From: Novosphingobium ginsenosidimutans
Lineage (GTDB): Bacteria > Pseudomonadota > Alphaproteobacteria > Sphingomonadales > Sphingomonadaceae
DNA length: 64,000 nt
Assembly (NCBI RefSeq): GCF_007954425.1
Contig: NZ_CP042345.1
Span: forward strand, 1,920,001 to 1,984,000
Reading direction: 5' to 3'
Shown here one piece after another: positions 37,164 through 45,429 of the stretch. The notes under the pieces were generated by a model. The model was not told where the DNA came from and searched no databases. It saw only the letters and a list, made by a program, of their open reading frames with translations. The translations under genes were made by a program, and so were the position numbers. Position 1 is the first letter of the stretch. Each line of letters starts with the position of its first letter.

Positions 37164-37949
37164 TCAGGCGGCGGCAAGGCCCGGCTGGCGTTCGCGATGG
37201 ACCAGCAAGGCTTGCCAGATGGTGGCCGTGACAGTTTCGGGCTCGAACGGTTTGGTGATCAGATAGGTCGGCTCCGGCCGCTCGCCGGTCAGCAGGCGCT
37301 GCGGGAAGGCCGTGATGAAGATCACCGGCACCGAGAATTCTCCCAGGATGTCCTTGACCGCATCAATCCCGCTCGATCCGTCAGCCAGACTGATGTCAGC
37401 CAGGATCAGGTCAGGAAGCACGTCTTTGGCCATGGCCACAGCCTCATCCCGGGTCCGCGCGACACCGGCCACGGTATTGCCCAGGCTGACGACGATTTTG
37501 CGCAGATGCATGGCGATGATCGCTTCGTCCTCGATGATCATGACCGAGGCGCGGAGCTGAGCTTGCAGCTGCTCGCGCGCGCTGTCGATCATATCGCGCA
37601 CCTGATCTTCGGATGCGCTGAGAATCTCGGCCGACTGGGCGCAGGAAAAGCCCTCGACCATCGTCAGAAGCATCGCTTCGCGCGTCTTGACCGGCAGATG
37701 CGAAATCAGTCCGTCGGCAATGTTGACGGCATGCATCGGATTCCAGATCCGGTGGAACACCCGAAACAGGTTTAGCCGCGAAGCTCCGTCAGGACCCAGC
37801 ATCTCCGGGTCGGCGATGATCGCCTCCAGCATCTCGCGCACGGCCGCATCGCCCAGGGTCTGGGACCCGGAAATTGCCCGCGCATAACGGCGCAGGTAGG
37901 GTAACTCACTAGCGACTCGCTCCCGCAGCGAGGTTCTTTGGTCTGGCAT
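37164..37949 (-). CDS. phyR: General stress response anti-anti-sigma regulator PhyR
   Basis: The product has 261 residues. Residues 1-130 form a sigma-like domain that mimics EcfG (ASELPYLRRYARAISGSQTLGD, REAMLLTMVEGFSCAQSAEIL). Residues about 135-250 are a receiver domain with acidic D141, the phosphoacceptor D185 (LILADIS), the FAT-GUY-type motif FITAFPQ and the conserved lysine in ITKPFEP. When phosphorylated, PhyR binds NepR and frees EcfG. The ATG at 37949 follows AAGGGAG; ten extra in-frame codons upstream are not needed. It is divergent from nepR-ecfG across 157 bases, the classic gene order. Its own promoter is less clear than that of nepR. Confidence 0.97.
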   Translation of the reverse strand: MPDQRTSLRERVASELPYLRRYARAISGSQTLGDAAVREMLEAIIADPEMLGPDGASRLNLFRVFHRIWNPMHAVNIADGLISHLPVKTREAMLLTMVEGFSCAQSAEILSASEDQVRDMIDSAREQLQAQLRASVMIIEDEAIIAMHLRKIVVSLGNTVAGVARTRDEAVAMAKDVLPDLILADISLADGSSGIDAVKDILGEFSVPVIFITAFPQRLLTGERPEPTYLITKPFEPETVTATIWQALLVHRERQPGLAAA

Positions 37950-38010
37950 CGGAACTCCCTTCTCGTCTCGAAGCCCCAAAGTCCTTCATGCCGGAAAATG
38001 TTCCGCACTG

Positions 38011-38035
38011 GGAACCGACTCTCGTCAGTCTGGTT
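38011..38035 (+). promoter_or_regulatory. EcfG-type promoter of nepR-ecfG
   Basis: GGAAC at 38011-38015, 16 bases, GGTT at 38032-38035. It has ideal spacing and lies about 70 bases before nepR. Autoregulation of nepR-ecfG by EcfG is well established in other alphaproteobacteria, so this is the internal positive control for the other motifs listed. Confidence 0.75.
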
Positions 38036-38106
38036 ATACCTTGCGACGGCGCGTCGGCGCGGACGCCCTCCCTAGGGTCGGCTTTCGGAGCAAAGCAAGG
38101 CAAGAT

Positions 38107-38370
38107 ATGTTGAGTCGCAATTCCATTTACTCCGCCCAAGAAGGCGACAGCCCCTATATGCCCGATCGTGACCAGTCCAAATTGCGCGCCAGAGCGCCCC
38201 GGCAGCCTGCCAGCCCAGCAGAAGGACCGGATTTGGCCTTTGACCCGATCGCGGCGGCGCTGCGCCAGTTGCACGAAAGCGTTGCGGCAGAGGAGATCCC
38301 CGACGATTTCCTTGATCTGCTCGATCAACTCGATGACCTTTCCGATGCCGATCAGCCTTCGGCCGAATGA
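38107..38370 (+). CDS. nepR: Anti-sigma factor NepR
   Basis: The product has 87 residues from ATG 38107, or 70 from ATG 38158. The NepR core is clear: AAALRQLHESVAAEEIPDDF and LLDQLDDL, the two helices that clamp EcfG or phospho-PhyR. The N-terminus is basic and unstructured. The first ATG has GCAAGG six bases upstream; the second has AAGG at a long distance, yet gives a more typical NepR length. The stop overlaps the ecfG start as ATGA, so the ratio of the two proteins is probably set by coupled translation. Confidence 0.93.
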   Translation: MLSRNSIYSAQEGDSPYMPDRDQSKLRARAPRQPASPAEGPDLAFDPIAAALRQLHESVAAEEIPDDFLDLLDQLDDLSDADQPSAE

Positions 38371-38960
38371 TGATCGAGGAACGCGAAGAATTGCAGCACC
38401 GTGATGGTGCCGAATCGACCCTGAGCAAGGAGCAATTCAAGCGTGAAGTGATTGCGATCCTGCCCCAGCTGCGCTCCTTCGCGCGCGGGATCTGTGGCAA
38501 CCGGGATCTGGCTGACGATCTGGCCCAGGAAGCCATGATGCGCGCCTGGGCATCGCGCCACACCTTCAAGGTCGGGACCAACTTCAAGGCCTGGATGTTC
38601 ATCATCTTGCGCAACCGCTGTTATTCGATGGCCAAGAAGAATTCCCGGATGGTGACCTGGGATCCGGAGGCGGCTGAGCGGATCCTGGTCGCCCCGGCGA
38701 CCCAGCATGTCGGGATCGATTTGATGGACGTCCAGCGCGCGCTCGAGAAGCTGCCGACCGAGCAGCGCGAGATGCTGATGCTGGTTGCCGCAGACATGAG
38801 TTACGAGGAGGCCGCCGAGATCACCGGCTGCGCCATTGGCACCGTCAAGAGCCGCATCGCGCGCGGCCGTGTGGCGCTCAAACGCTTGCTGGGCGAAGGC
38901 GACGACAGCGAGGATGAAGTCGCGGCCACGGCCGGACGGCAGCGCGCGGGAGAGCGATGA
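38367..38960 (+). CDS. ecfG: General stress response sigma factor EcfG
   Basis: The 197-residue protein is an ECF15-type sigma factor: region 2 with LRSFARGICGNRDLADDLAQEAMMRAW in parts, linker, and region 4 with LPTEQREMLMLVAADMSYEEAAE and the helix-turn-helix GCAIGTVKSRIARGRVAL. It directs RNA polymerase to GGAAC-N16/17-cGTT promoters, several of which lie in this window. A 35-residue Asp/Glu- and Ala-rich tail follows. It overlaps nepR at the start and the kinase gene at the end by 4 bases each. Confidence 0.96.
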   Translation: MMIEEREELQHRDGAESTLSKEQFKREVIAILPQLRSFARGICGNRDLADDLAQEAMMRAWASRHTFKVGTNFKAWMFIILRNRCYSMAKKNSRMVTWDPEAAERILVAPATQHVGIDLMDVQRALEKLPTEQREMLMLVAADMSYEEAAEITGCAIGTVKSRIARGRVALKRLLGEGDDSEDEVAATAGRQRAGER

Positions 38961-40594
38961 GGGCATTGCGGTCGGCCGGGACAATCCGGTCCAACCTGAC
39001 CAAGATCCTGATTGGCGCACTGGTGCCGATGGCGTTTCTAGGCGCCTGGCAGGGCATGCTGACCTATCAGGATTCGCGCAAGCTGGTGTCCGAACGGCTG
39101 CGGGCCAGCGCCTGGGGCATCGCCGAACGCGAGCGCGATCCCTTTATCATTGCCCGTCACTCGCTCCAGATGGTGGCCAAGCTCGACGTCGTGAAGCGGA
39201 TGGGCCCGGACTGTGACCAGCTCATGACCGATGCCCGCAATGGGGCCACCGGGATCACCAATTTCGTCCGGACAGATCGGACGGGTGCAGTGCGCTGCTC
39301 GGGCATTCCCTACCGGCCGGGTGCGACCCTGGCGCAGAACCCCGTCTGGCAGCGGGCCGCGCGGGCTAGTTCCTTCGTGCTTGGCGGGCGGCAGATCGGC
39401 GAGATCTCGCGGCTGCCCGTCGTGTTGGTGTTTCTGCCGCTATTCGATCAGCAAGGTGCCTTTGATGGGACGGTGAGTGCCGGCATCAATCTTGATCGGC
39501 TGGCGCGAACCCTCAAATCCCGGCAACGCGCCCTAGGCGGAACGATTGCGCTGGTCGACCGCCAGGGCCGGGTTGTCCTGACCGAAGGACCATCGCAGTT
39601 CGCTGCGATCCCAACGGCTGCTGCCGGTCTGCAGGAGCCCCAGACGCTGCGGTCGCGCGATGGCCGGCACTGGACCTTTGTGGCCGCGCCGATGTTCGAT
39701 CGCGATCTGTTGGTCGTCTATGCCGAACCCCGTTCGAACTTTGCCAACGCGGCCCTGTCGCGGATCTGGCTGATCCTGGCGTTGCCGCTGCTTGCTGGCG
39801 TGCTGAGCCTGGCCGGCATCTGGTTTGCCACCCAGCGCTATCTGCTGAACTGGTTTCCGCGGCTGCACACCCTGGCCGAGCACATCGCCGAAGAGCGCCC
39901 GATCACGGACCAGGACGATCTCGCTGCTGCCCCGACCGAAATCGCCGACATTGCCGACGATCTGCAGGAAACGGCTCGCAAGCTTAGCCTCAGCCGCGCC
40001 GCCCTGCAGCGGGCTCTTGAAACCCAGAAATCCCTGACCCGCGAACTCAACCACCGGGTCCGCAACAACATTCAGATCATCGTCAGCCTGCTCACCATGC
40101 AAAGCGAAAAGGCAAAGGCGGAACCGGTGCGGGAAATCCTGGACCAGGCGCGCGCCCGCGTTTCCGCAATCGGCCTGGTGCACCGCTACATGTACGATCA
40201 GGAAGAAGATGGGCTGGGCGCGGTTGCGGCGGCGCAGCTGATGTTCGATCTGTGCGGGCAAATCCGCACGTCCGGCCGGCGCAGCACCGAACTGGAGCTG
40301 CAGATCGATGCCGATGCGCATTGCCGGGTCACGTTCGACCATGCCGTGCCGCTGGTGCTGTTTGCACTGGAGGCGATCACGGCCGCTGCGCAGGGGACCC
40401 ACCGGGTCAATGTCGCCCTCCATTCGCAAGATCATGTTTGCCGGCTGGAAGTGGCCGATGATCTGCCCGGAGCCGGCACGCCGCACGGCGATTGCGAGCT
40501 GCTAGGGGCGCTGGCCGAACAGATGGGCGGCCACTTCGGCAGCGAACAGACCGCTACCGGAACTACAACCTGGCTGGAATTTGCCCCAGGTTGA
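38957..40594 (+). CDS. phyP: PhyP/PhyK-like HisKA_2 sensor protein with degenerate ATPase
   Basis: The product has 545 residues. Transmembrane helices at about 14-35 and 270-295 enclose a periplasmic sensor of about 230 residues. A HAMP-like stretch is followed by a HisKA_2 dimerisation domain with ELNHRVRNNIQIIVSLL; the histidine is near residue 366. In the catalytic domain the expected N-box asparagine region is LFALEAITAAAQG and the G-box is DDLPGAGTPHG followed by CELLGALAEQMGG, so key ATP-binding residues look lost. This agrees with PhyP of Sphingomonas, described as a negative regulator of PhyR that behaves like a phosphatase. It is cotranscribed with ecfG (ATGA overlap). Kinases that charge PhyR would be encoded elsewhere. 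Confidence 0.88.
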   Translation: MRALRSAGTIRSNLTKILIGALVPMAFLGAWQGMLTYQDSRKLVSERLRASAWGIAERERDPFIIARHSLQMVAKLDVVKRMGPDCDQLMTDARNGATGITNFVRTDRTGAVRCSGIPYRPGATLAQNPVWQRAARASSFVLGGRQIGEISRLPVVLVFLPLFDQQGAFDGTVSAGINLDRLARTLKSRQRALGGTIALVDRQGRVVLTEGPSQFAAIPTAAAGLQEPQTLRSRDGRHWTFVAAPMFDRDLLVVYAEPRSNFANAALSRIWLILALPLLAGVLSLAGIWFATQRYLLNWFPRLHTLAEHIAEERPITDQDDLAAAPTEIADIADDLQETARKLSLSRAALQRALETQKSLTRELNHRVRNNIQIIVSLLTMQSEKAKAEPVREILDQARARVSAIGLVHRYMYDQEEDGLGAVAAAQLMFDLCGQIRTSGRRSTELELQIDADAHCRVTFDHAVPLVLFALEAITAAAQGTHRVNVALHSQDHVCRLEVADDLPGAGTPHGDCELLGALAEQMGGHFGSEQTATGTTTWLEFAPG

Positions 40595-40609
40595 TTGATT
40601 GTCAGGGAT

Positions 40610-40647
40610 GCGACCCCCGCCGTGCGCAAGAAACCGGCGAGGGTCGC
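40610..40647. terminator. Hairpin between convergent genes
   Basis: Stem GCGACCC (40610-40616) / GGGTCGC (40641-40647), extended inside by GCCG/CGGC. It sits between the phyP stop and the convergent lipoprotein gene. No long T run; on the plus strand AAACTTG follows. A probable shared transcription end. Confidence 0.55.
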
Positions 40648-40654
40648 AAACTTG

Positions 40655-40987
40655 TCAGGTACGGGTCGGAGTCGGGCTGGCGCCCGTTCCCTTGTCGCGC
40701 ACCACGTCAGCCTTGTTTTCCAGAGCATCGGCCTTGTTTTCGGCCTTGTCACGAACGGCCTGGGCCTTGTCCTCGGTCCGCTGTTCTGCGGTCGAGTCAA
40801 CTCCATCAAGCTTGTTGTCCATCGTGTCGGCGCGATCTTCCATCGCGTCGGCCGTGGCATCGGCGCTGGCCCGGACCTTATCGGCCTGGTCTTCCAGCGC
40901 ATCAGCGGTCTTTTCGCTCTTGGTGTCGTTGCAGGCGGCCAGGGCCAGGCCTGGGACGGCCAGCAACAGCAGAGTGCTCTTTCGCAT
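40655..40987 (-). CDS. Coiled-coil lipoprotein
   Basis: The 110-residue precursor has a lipobox LALAAC (cysteine at residue 19). The mature chain is a charged helical repeat: ADALEDQADKV, ADAMEDRADTM, AQAVRDKAENK and ADALENKADVV recur with a period near 11 residues, as in amphipathic coiled-coil or LEA-like proteins. It ends in a short TPTPTRT tail. AAGGAA precedes the ATG. It lies 23 bases after the GlsB gene, so the two share the EcfG-like promoter. A role in envelope or desiccation protection is an inference. Confidence 0.8.
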   Translation of the reverse strand: MRKSTLLLLAVPGLALAACNDTKSEKTADALEDQADKVRASADATADAMEDRADTMDNKLDGVDSTAEQRTEDKAQAVRDKAENKADALENKADVVRDKGTGASPTPTRT

Positions 40988-41010
40988 AAGCGTTCCTTCT
41001 ATCGAGAGGA

Positions 41011-41280
41011 CTAGCGCGGCGTGCCGCGACGAACCATGTTGACGATCGCCAGCAGTACGACAGCACCCAGCAGCGAGATCAGCAGCGAGCTGACGCTAAG
41101 ATTGCCGGAAGTGATCGGCACACCGCCCAGGAACGGCGTAAGGATAAAGCCCGCCAGGAGCGATCCGACCACCCCAACAACGATGTTCATGAATATGCCC
41201 TGCTGGGCGTCGGTGCGCATGATCATGCTGGCAATCCAGCCAATGATCCCGCCGATGACAATGACCAGAATGATGTTCAT
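41011..41280 (-). CDS. GlsB/YeaQ/YmgE family small membrane protein
   Basis: The 89-residue protein has three membrane segments and the family pattern IIGWIASMIMRTDAQQGIFMNIVVGVVGSLLAGF (quoted in overlapping parts: GGIIGWIASMIM, NIVVGVVGSLLAG). These transglycosylase-associated proteins are typical stress-induced inner membrane proteins with unknown mechanism. The ATG at 41280 follows AAGGAG; 23 further in-frame codons upstream are not needed. An EcfG-type promoter lies 29 bases upstream. It is followed by the coiled-coil lipoprotein. Confidence 0.88.
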   Translation of the reverse strand: MNIILVIVIGGIIGWIASMIMRTDAQQGIFMNIVVGVVGSLLAGFILTPFLGGVPITSGNLSVSSLLISLLGAVVLLAIVNMVRRGTPR

Positions 41281-41308
41281 GTCGTTTATCTCCTTATGGG
41301 ATCCAGCA

Positions 41309-41334
41309 AACCTTCCGGTCGCGGCGCCGGTTCC
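41309..41334 (-). promoter_or_regulatory. EcfG-type promoter for glsB and the coiled-coil lipoprotein
   Basis: Minus strand: GGAAC at 41334-41330, 17 bases, GGTT at 41312-41309. The -10 element lies 28 bases before the start codon at 41280. Confidence 0.6.
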
Positions 41335-41381
41335 TTGACCGGCTTGCAAATCGTGTCGGGCGGAACCGTGCCAGCGCGAAA

Positions 41382-42002
41382 ATGCTTGTTCCGCCGATGG
41401 ATGGAATCACCGGCTGGCTGGCCAGCATTGCGACAATCGTTGGCGGCCTGACCGTGGCGCTGAACCTGGGCAGCAAGGTAACGGGCTGGGGCTTTGCCGT
41501 GCTTGCCTTCGGCTCGGCCTGCTGGTCGCTCAACGCCTGGCAGAACGGTGCGACCAGCCTGCTGATCGCCAATGTGACAATGGCCGTGATCAATGGCTTT
41601 GGCGTCTGGCGCTGGCTGGGGCGTCGCCGCCGGATCGAGCAGGGCTCGACCACCGCCGCGCAGGAAAGCGCCCTTGCCCCCGTTCCCACCTTGGTCTCGG
41701 CCGCCCAGCTGATTGAAGCCCCGGTTCAGGTCCCGGGCGGCGGACAGTTTGGGACAGTCGTTGACTTTATGCTCCACTGCGAACGGCAGGACCTGGCCTA
41801 TGTCGTGCTCAGCTTTGATGGGATCGGCGGTCTGGGTGAACAGCTCCGGGTGGTCGCAGCCGATCGGTTGAAGCTGCAGAGCGACGGGCTCCACTGCACC
41901 TGGACCGAAGCGCAGCTTCGCACGCTTCCTCCGATCGATCCCACGGCCTGGCCGGTTATGCCGGATCAGCCGGGGAACCCGACTCCAAAGCCGTCGCTTT
42001 AG
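41382..42002 (+). CDS. Membrane-anchored PRC-barrel-like protein
   Basis: The 206-residue protein has three or four hydrophobic segments in its first 85 residues (GWLASIATIVGGLTVAL, GWGFAVLAFGSACWSL, LLIANVTMAVINGFGVW), a basic stop-transfer RRRR, a linker, then a C-terminal domain from about residue 105 (AAQLIEAPVQVPGG, FGTVVDFMLHCERQDLAYVVLSF) that reads as a PRC-barrel. Such domains often accompany stress-induced envelope proteins. The start may be ATG 41382 or 41397; neither has a clear ribosome site. A GGAAC lies 20 bases upstream but with no GTT at the right distance. Confidence 0.7.
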   Translation: MLVPPMDGITGWLASIATIVGGLTVALNLGSKVTGWGFAVLAFGSACWSLNAWQNGATSLLIANVTMAVINGFGVWRWLGRRRRIEQGSTTAAQESALAPVPTLVSAAQLIEAPVQVPGGGQFGTVVDFMLHCERQDLAYVVLSFDGIGGLGEQLRVVAADRLKLQSDGLHCTWTEAQLRTLPPIDPTAWPVMPDQPGNPTPKPSL

Positions 42003-42032
42003 GGTGGACATAATCCACCAAAGGAGTGCCCC

Positions 42033-42287
42033 ATGTTCAATTCTTCGGATCGCATCATCGATCGGCTTGACCCCCGCGAATGGGGGCGGGAAGAGCCGCA
42101 CTGGGTGAGGACTGCGGTCTCCACCATCACAATGGCCGCTGCGGTCGGGGCAGCGGGTCTGGCCGTGTGGCGCTATCTTCAGGACAATCCGCAGCTGTTC
42201 CGCTCGGACGCTGCCGACGTCGATCTGGACAGCGCCGCGTATGACGGCCCGACCGCACCGGACGTGCCCCCGCCAACCGCGAACTAA
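42033..42287 (+). CDS. Small single-pass membrane protein
   Basis: The 84-residue protein has a charged N-terminus (DRIIDRLDPREWGREEPHW), one membrane helix (STITMAAAVGAAGLAVWRYL) and an acidic, proline-ending tail. AAAGGAG precedes the ATG at good spacing. A small inverted repeat GGTGGA-CATAA-TCCACC lies just upstream of the ribosome site. It follows the PRC-barrel gene by 30 bases and probably shares its transcript. No characterised family recognised. Confidence 0.7.
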   Translation: MFNSSDRIIDRLDPREWGREEPHWVRTAVSTITMAAAVGAAGLAVWRYLQDNPQLFRSDAADVDLDSAAYDGPTAPDVPPPTAN

Positions 42288-42288
42288 C

Positions 42289-43683
<1,395 letters not shown>

Positions 43684-43994
43684 TGTACCTCGGCTGATTG
43701 CGGCGACTCTGCCTGACCGGGGCAACAGGCTGCGCGCTTCGGGCAGAACCTGCAATGTCTGCCCGCCGATGATTTCACCCCGTTCACGCGGAGGGCCTGC
43801 CCGGTGCGCACTTTCTGGCTGCGGGCCAGGCCAAACTGCGAGCTGCTGCGGGGTGTTCCGGCAAATCCCGCACTGTCAGGAAAGCAAACTCTGGACTTGC
43901 CATTTGTGAACGTTATCATGAATACGAATACGCGCCCTCGCAAAGTCCGTCCGGACTGCTAGCATGGGGCCAAACATTCTTGGGGAGGATTGCG
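43684..43994. promoter_or_regulatory. 311-base divergent intergenic region (fumC / sugar transporter)
   Basis: A short minus-strand frame across part of it does not look like a protein. At 43905-43918 lies TGTGAACGTTATCA, a near-palindrome centred on AACGTT, the typical shape of LacI/GalR operators. It overlaps a possible -10 (TATCAT, 43914-43919) with CTGGAC 17 bases upstream as -35, pointing to the transporter. No other clear element is seen. Confidence 0.5.
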
Positions 43995-45269
43995 ATGGCG
44001 ATTGCCACCGACGCTGCGGGTACGCAGGGCCAGGCCGACTATATCGATGCACCGCAGCTGCAGCTGTTCGTGATGGGCCTGTTCTTCATCTTCGGCGGGA
44101 TCACCTCGCTCAACGACGTGATCATCCCGAAGCTGAAGGAGCTGTTCACGCTCAACTACACCCAGGCGATGCTGGTGCAGTTCTGCTTCTTCACCGCCTA
44201 TGCCGTGATCGGCATCCCCGGCGCGCGGCTGATCAAGAGGATCGGCTACATGCGCGGCGCCGTGGCCGGCCTTGTCACGATGATGGCGGGGTGCCTGCTG
44301 TTCATCCCGGCCAGCCAGACCGCGACATATGCGCTGTTTCTCCTGGCGCTGTTCGTGCTGGCAAGCGGCGTGGTGATCGTCCAGGTCGTTGCCAATCCGC
44401 TGATTTCGCTGCTCGGCAAGCCCGAGACGGTCCACAGCCGGCTGACCTTTGCCCAGGCGTTCAATTCGGTCGGCACGACTGTCTTTCCCTATTTTGGCTC
44501 GATCCTGATCCTCGGCAGCCTGGCGACGGTCACGGCCGACCAGCTCTCGGGCGTGGAGCTTGATGCCTATCGGACCGCTGAGAGCCAGGCGATCGTCCAC
44601 GGCTACCTCGGTATTGCCGCTGCTCTTGCGGTGGTGGCCGGCGCGGTCTGGCTGTTCCGCAATGCGCTGAAGGGTGAGAAGCACGAGGAAAGCTCAGGCC
44701 TTGCCGGGCTCGACCTGCTGAAGCGCAAGCGCTTCGGCTTCGGGGCGCTGTGCATCTTCCTCTATGTCGGGGCCGAAGTGTCGATTGGCTCGCTGATCGT
44801 CAATTACCTGATGCAGAGCCATGTGATGGGGCTGCAGGAACAGGCTGCGGGCAAGCTGATCGGCCTCTATTGGGGCGGGGCGATGGTTGGCCGGTTCGTC
44901 GGCTCAGCCGTGCTGCGCGTCATCAGCCCGGGCAAGGTACTGGCTGCCGTTGCGGTCGGCGCAATCGTCCTGCTTGCCTTCTCGACCCACACCACCGGTA
45001 CGACCTCGGGCTACAGCCTGCTGGCGATCGGTCTGATGAATGCGATCATGTTCCCGACGATCTTCACGCTGGCCTGCGAAAAGCTGGGCCCGCGCGCGGC
45101 AGACGGCTCGGGCATCATCAACGTCGCGATCTTCGGCGGGGCAGTGATCCCGCTGCTGACCGGCATGATCGCCGATGCCACCGGCAGTCTGGCGCTGGCC
45201 TTCATCCTGCCGGCCGCTTGCTATGCCGTGATCGCCAGTTTCGGCTGGTACGCCAGAAAGCCGGCCTGA
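43995..45269 (+). CDS. FucP-like sugar MFS transporter
   Basis: The 424-residue protein has about 12 membrane helices and the signature of the FucP/glucose-galactose permease family: GLFFIFGGITSLNDVIIPKLK, QFCFFTAYAVIGIPGARLIKRIGY in parts, QVVANPLISLLG, LTFAQAFNSVGTT, LYWGGAMVGRFVGS and TIFTLACEKLG. It imports a hexose by proton symport. GGGGAGGA precedes the ATG at 43995. A LacI-type operator in the upstream region suggests repression lifted by a sugar. The regulator is not encoded in the window. Confidence 0.9.
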   Translation: MAIATDAAGTQGQADYIDAPQLQLFVMGLFFIFGGITSLNDVIIPKLKELFTLNYTQAMLVQFCFFTAYAVIGIPGARLIKRIGYMRGAVAGLVTMMAGCLLFIPASQTATYALFLLALFVLASGVVIVQVVANPLISLLGKPETVHSRLTFAQAFNSVGTTVFPYFGSILILGSLATVTADQLSGVELDAYRTAESQAIVHGYLGIAAALAVVAGAVWLFRNALKGEKHEESSGLAGLDLLKRKRFGFGALCIFLYVGAEVSIGSLIVNYLMQSHVMGLQEQAAGKLIGLYWGGAMVGRFVGSAVLRVISPGKVLAAVAVGAIVLLAFSTHTTGTTSGYSLLAIGLMNAIMFPTIFTLACEKLGPRAADGSGIINVAIFGGAVIPLLTGMIADATGSLALAFILPAACYAVIASFGWYARKPA

Positions 45270-45336
45270 CGCGGCGCCGGCACAGGGCGGCCATTCTCAC
45301 CCGATGGTCGCCTCGCCAGCCCAATTGCGGGTGACA

Positions 45337-45362
45337 GGAACGGAACAGCCTCCAGCGTTGTT
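45337..45362 (+). promoter_or_regulatory. Possible EcfG-type promoter upstream of tamA
   Basis: GGAAC at 45337-45341, 18 bases, GTT at 45360-45362, 67 bases before tamA. A second overlapping GGAAC at 45342-45346 has no GTT at suitable spacing. It lies outside the stress island, so a chance match is more likely here than for the others. Confidence 0.25.
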
Positions 45363-45429
45363 ATCCCGCCTGGCTTTTGCCGGTGGTGAGGGGGTGTTAT
45401 GCGGCGCCCGGCCACGTTAAGGGTGACGG

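Noticed and set aside
37979-38004. GGAAC on the minus strand upstream of phyR as an EcfG promoter
   Set aside because: No GTT at 17 or 18 bases; the -10 position reads ACTT or CTTT. phyR may still be stress-induced from another site.
41362-41390. GGAAC-N21-GTT upstream of the PRC-barrel gene
   Set aside because: The spacing is too long for EcfG and the GTT lies inside the coding frame.
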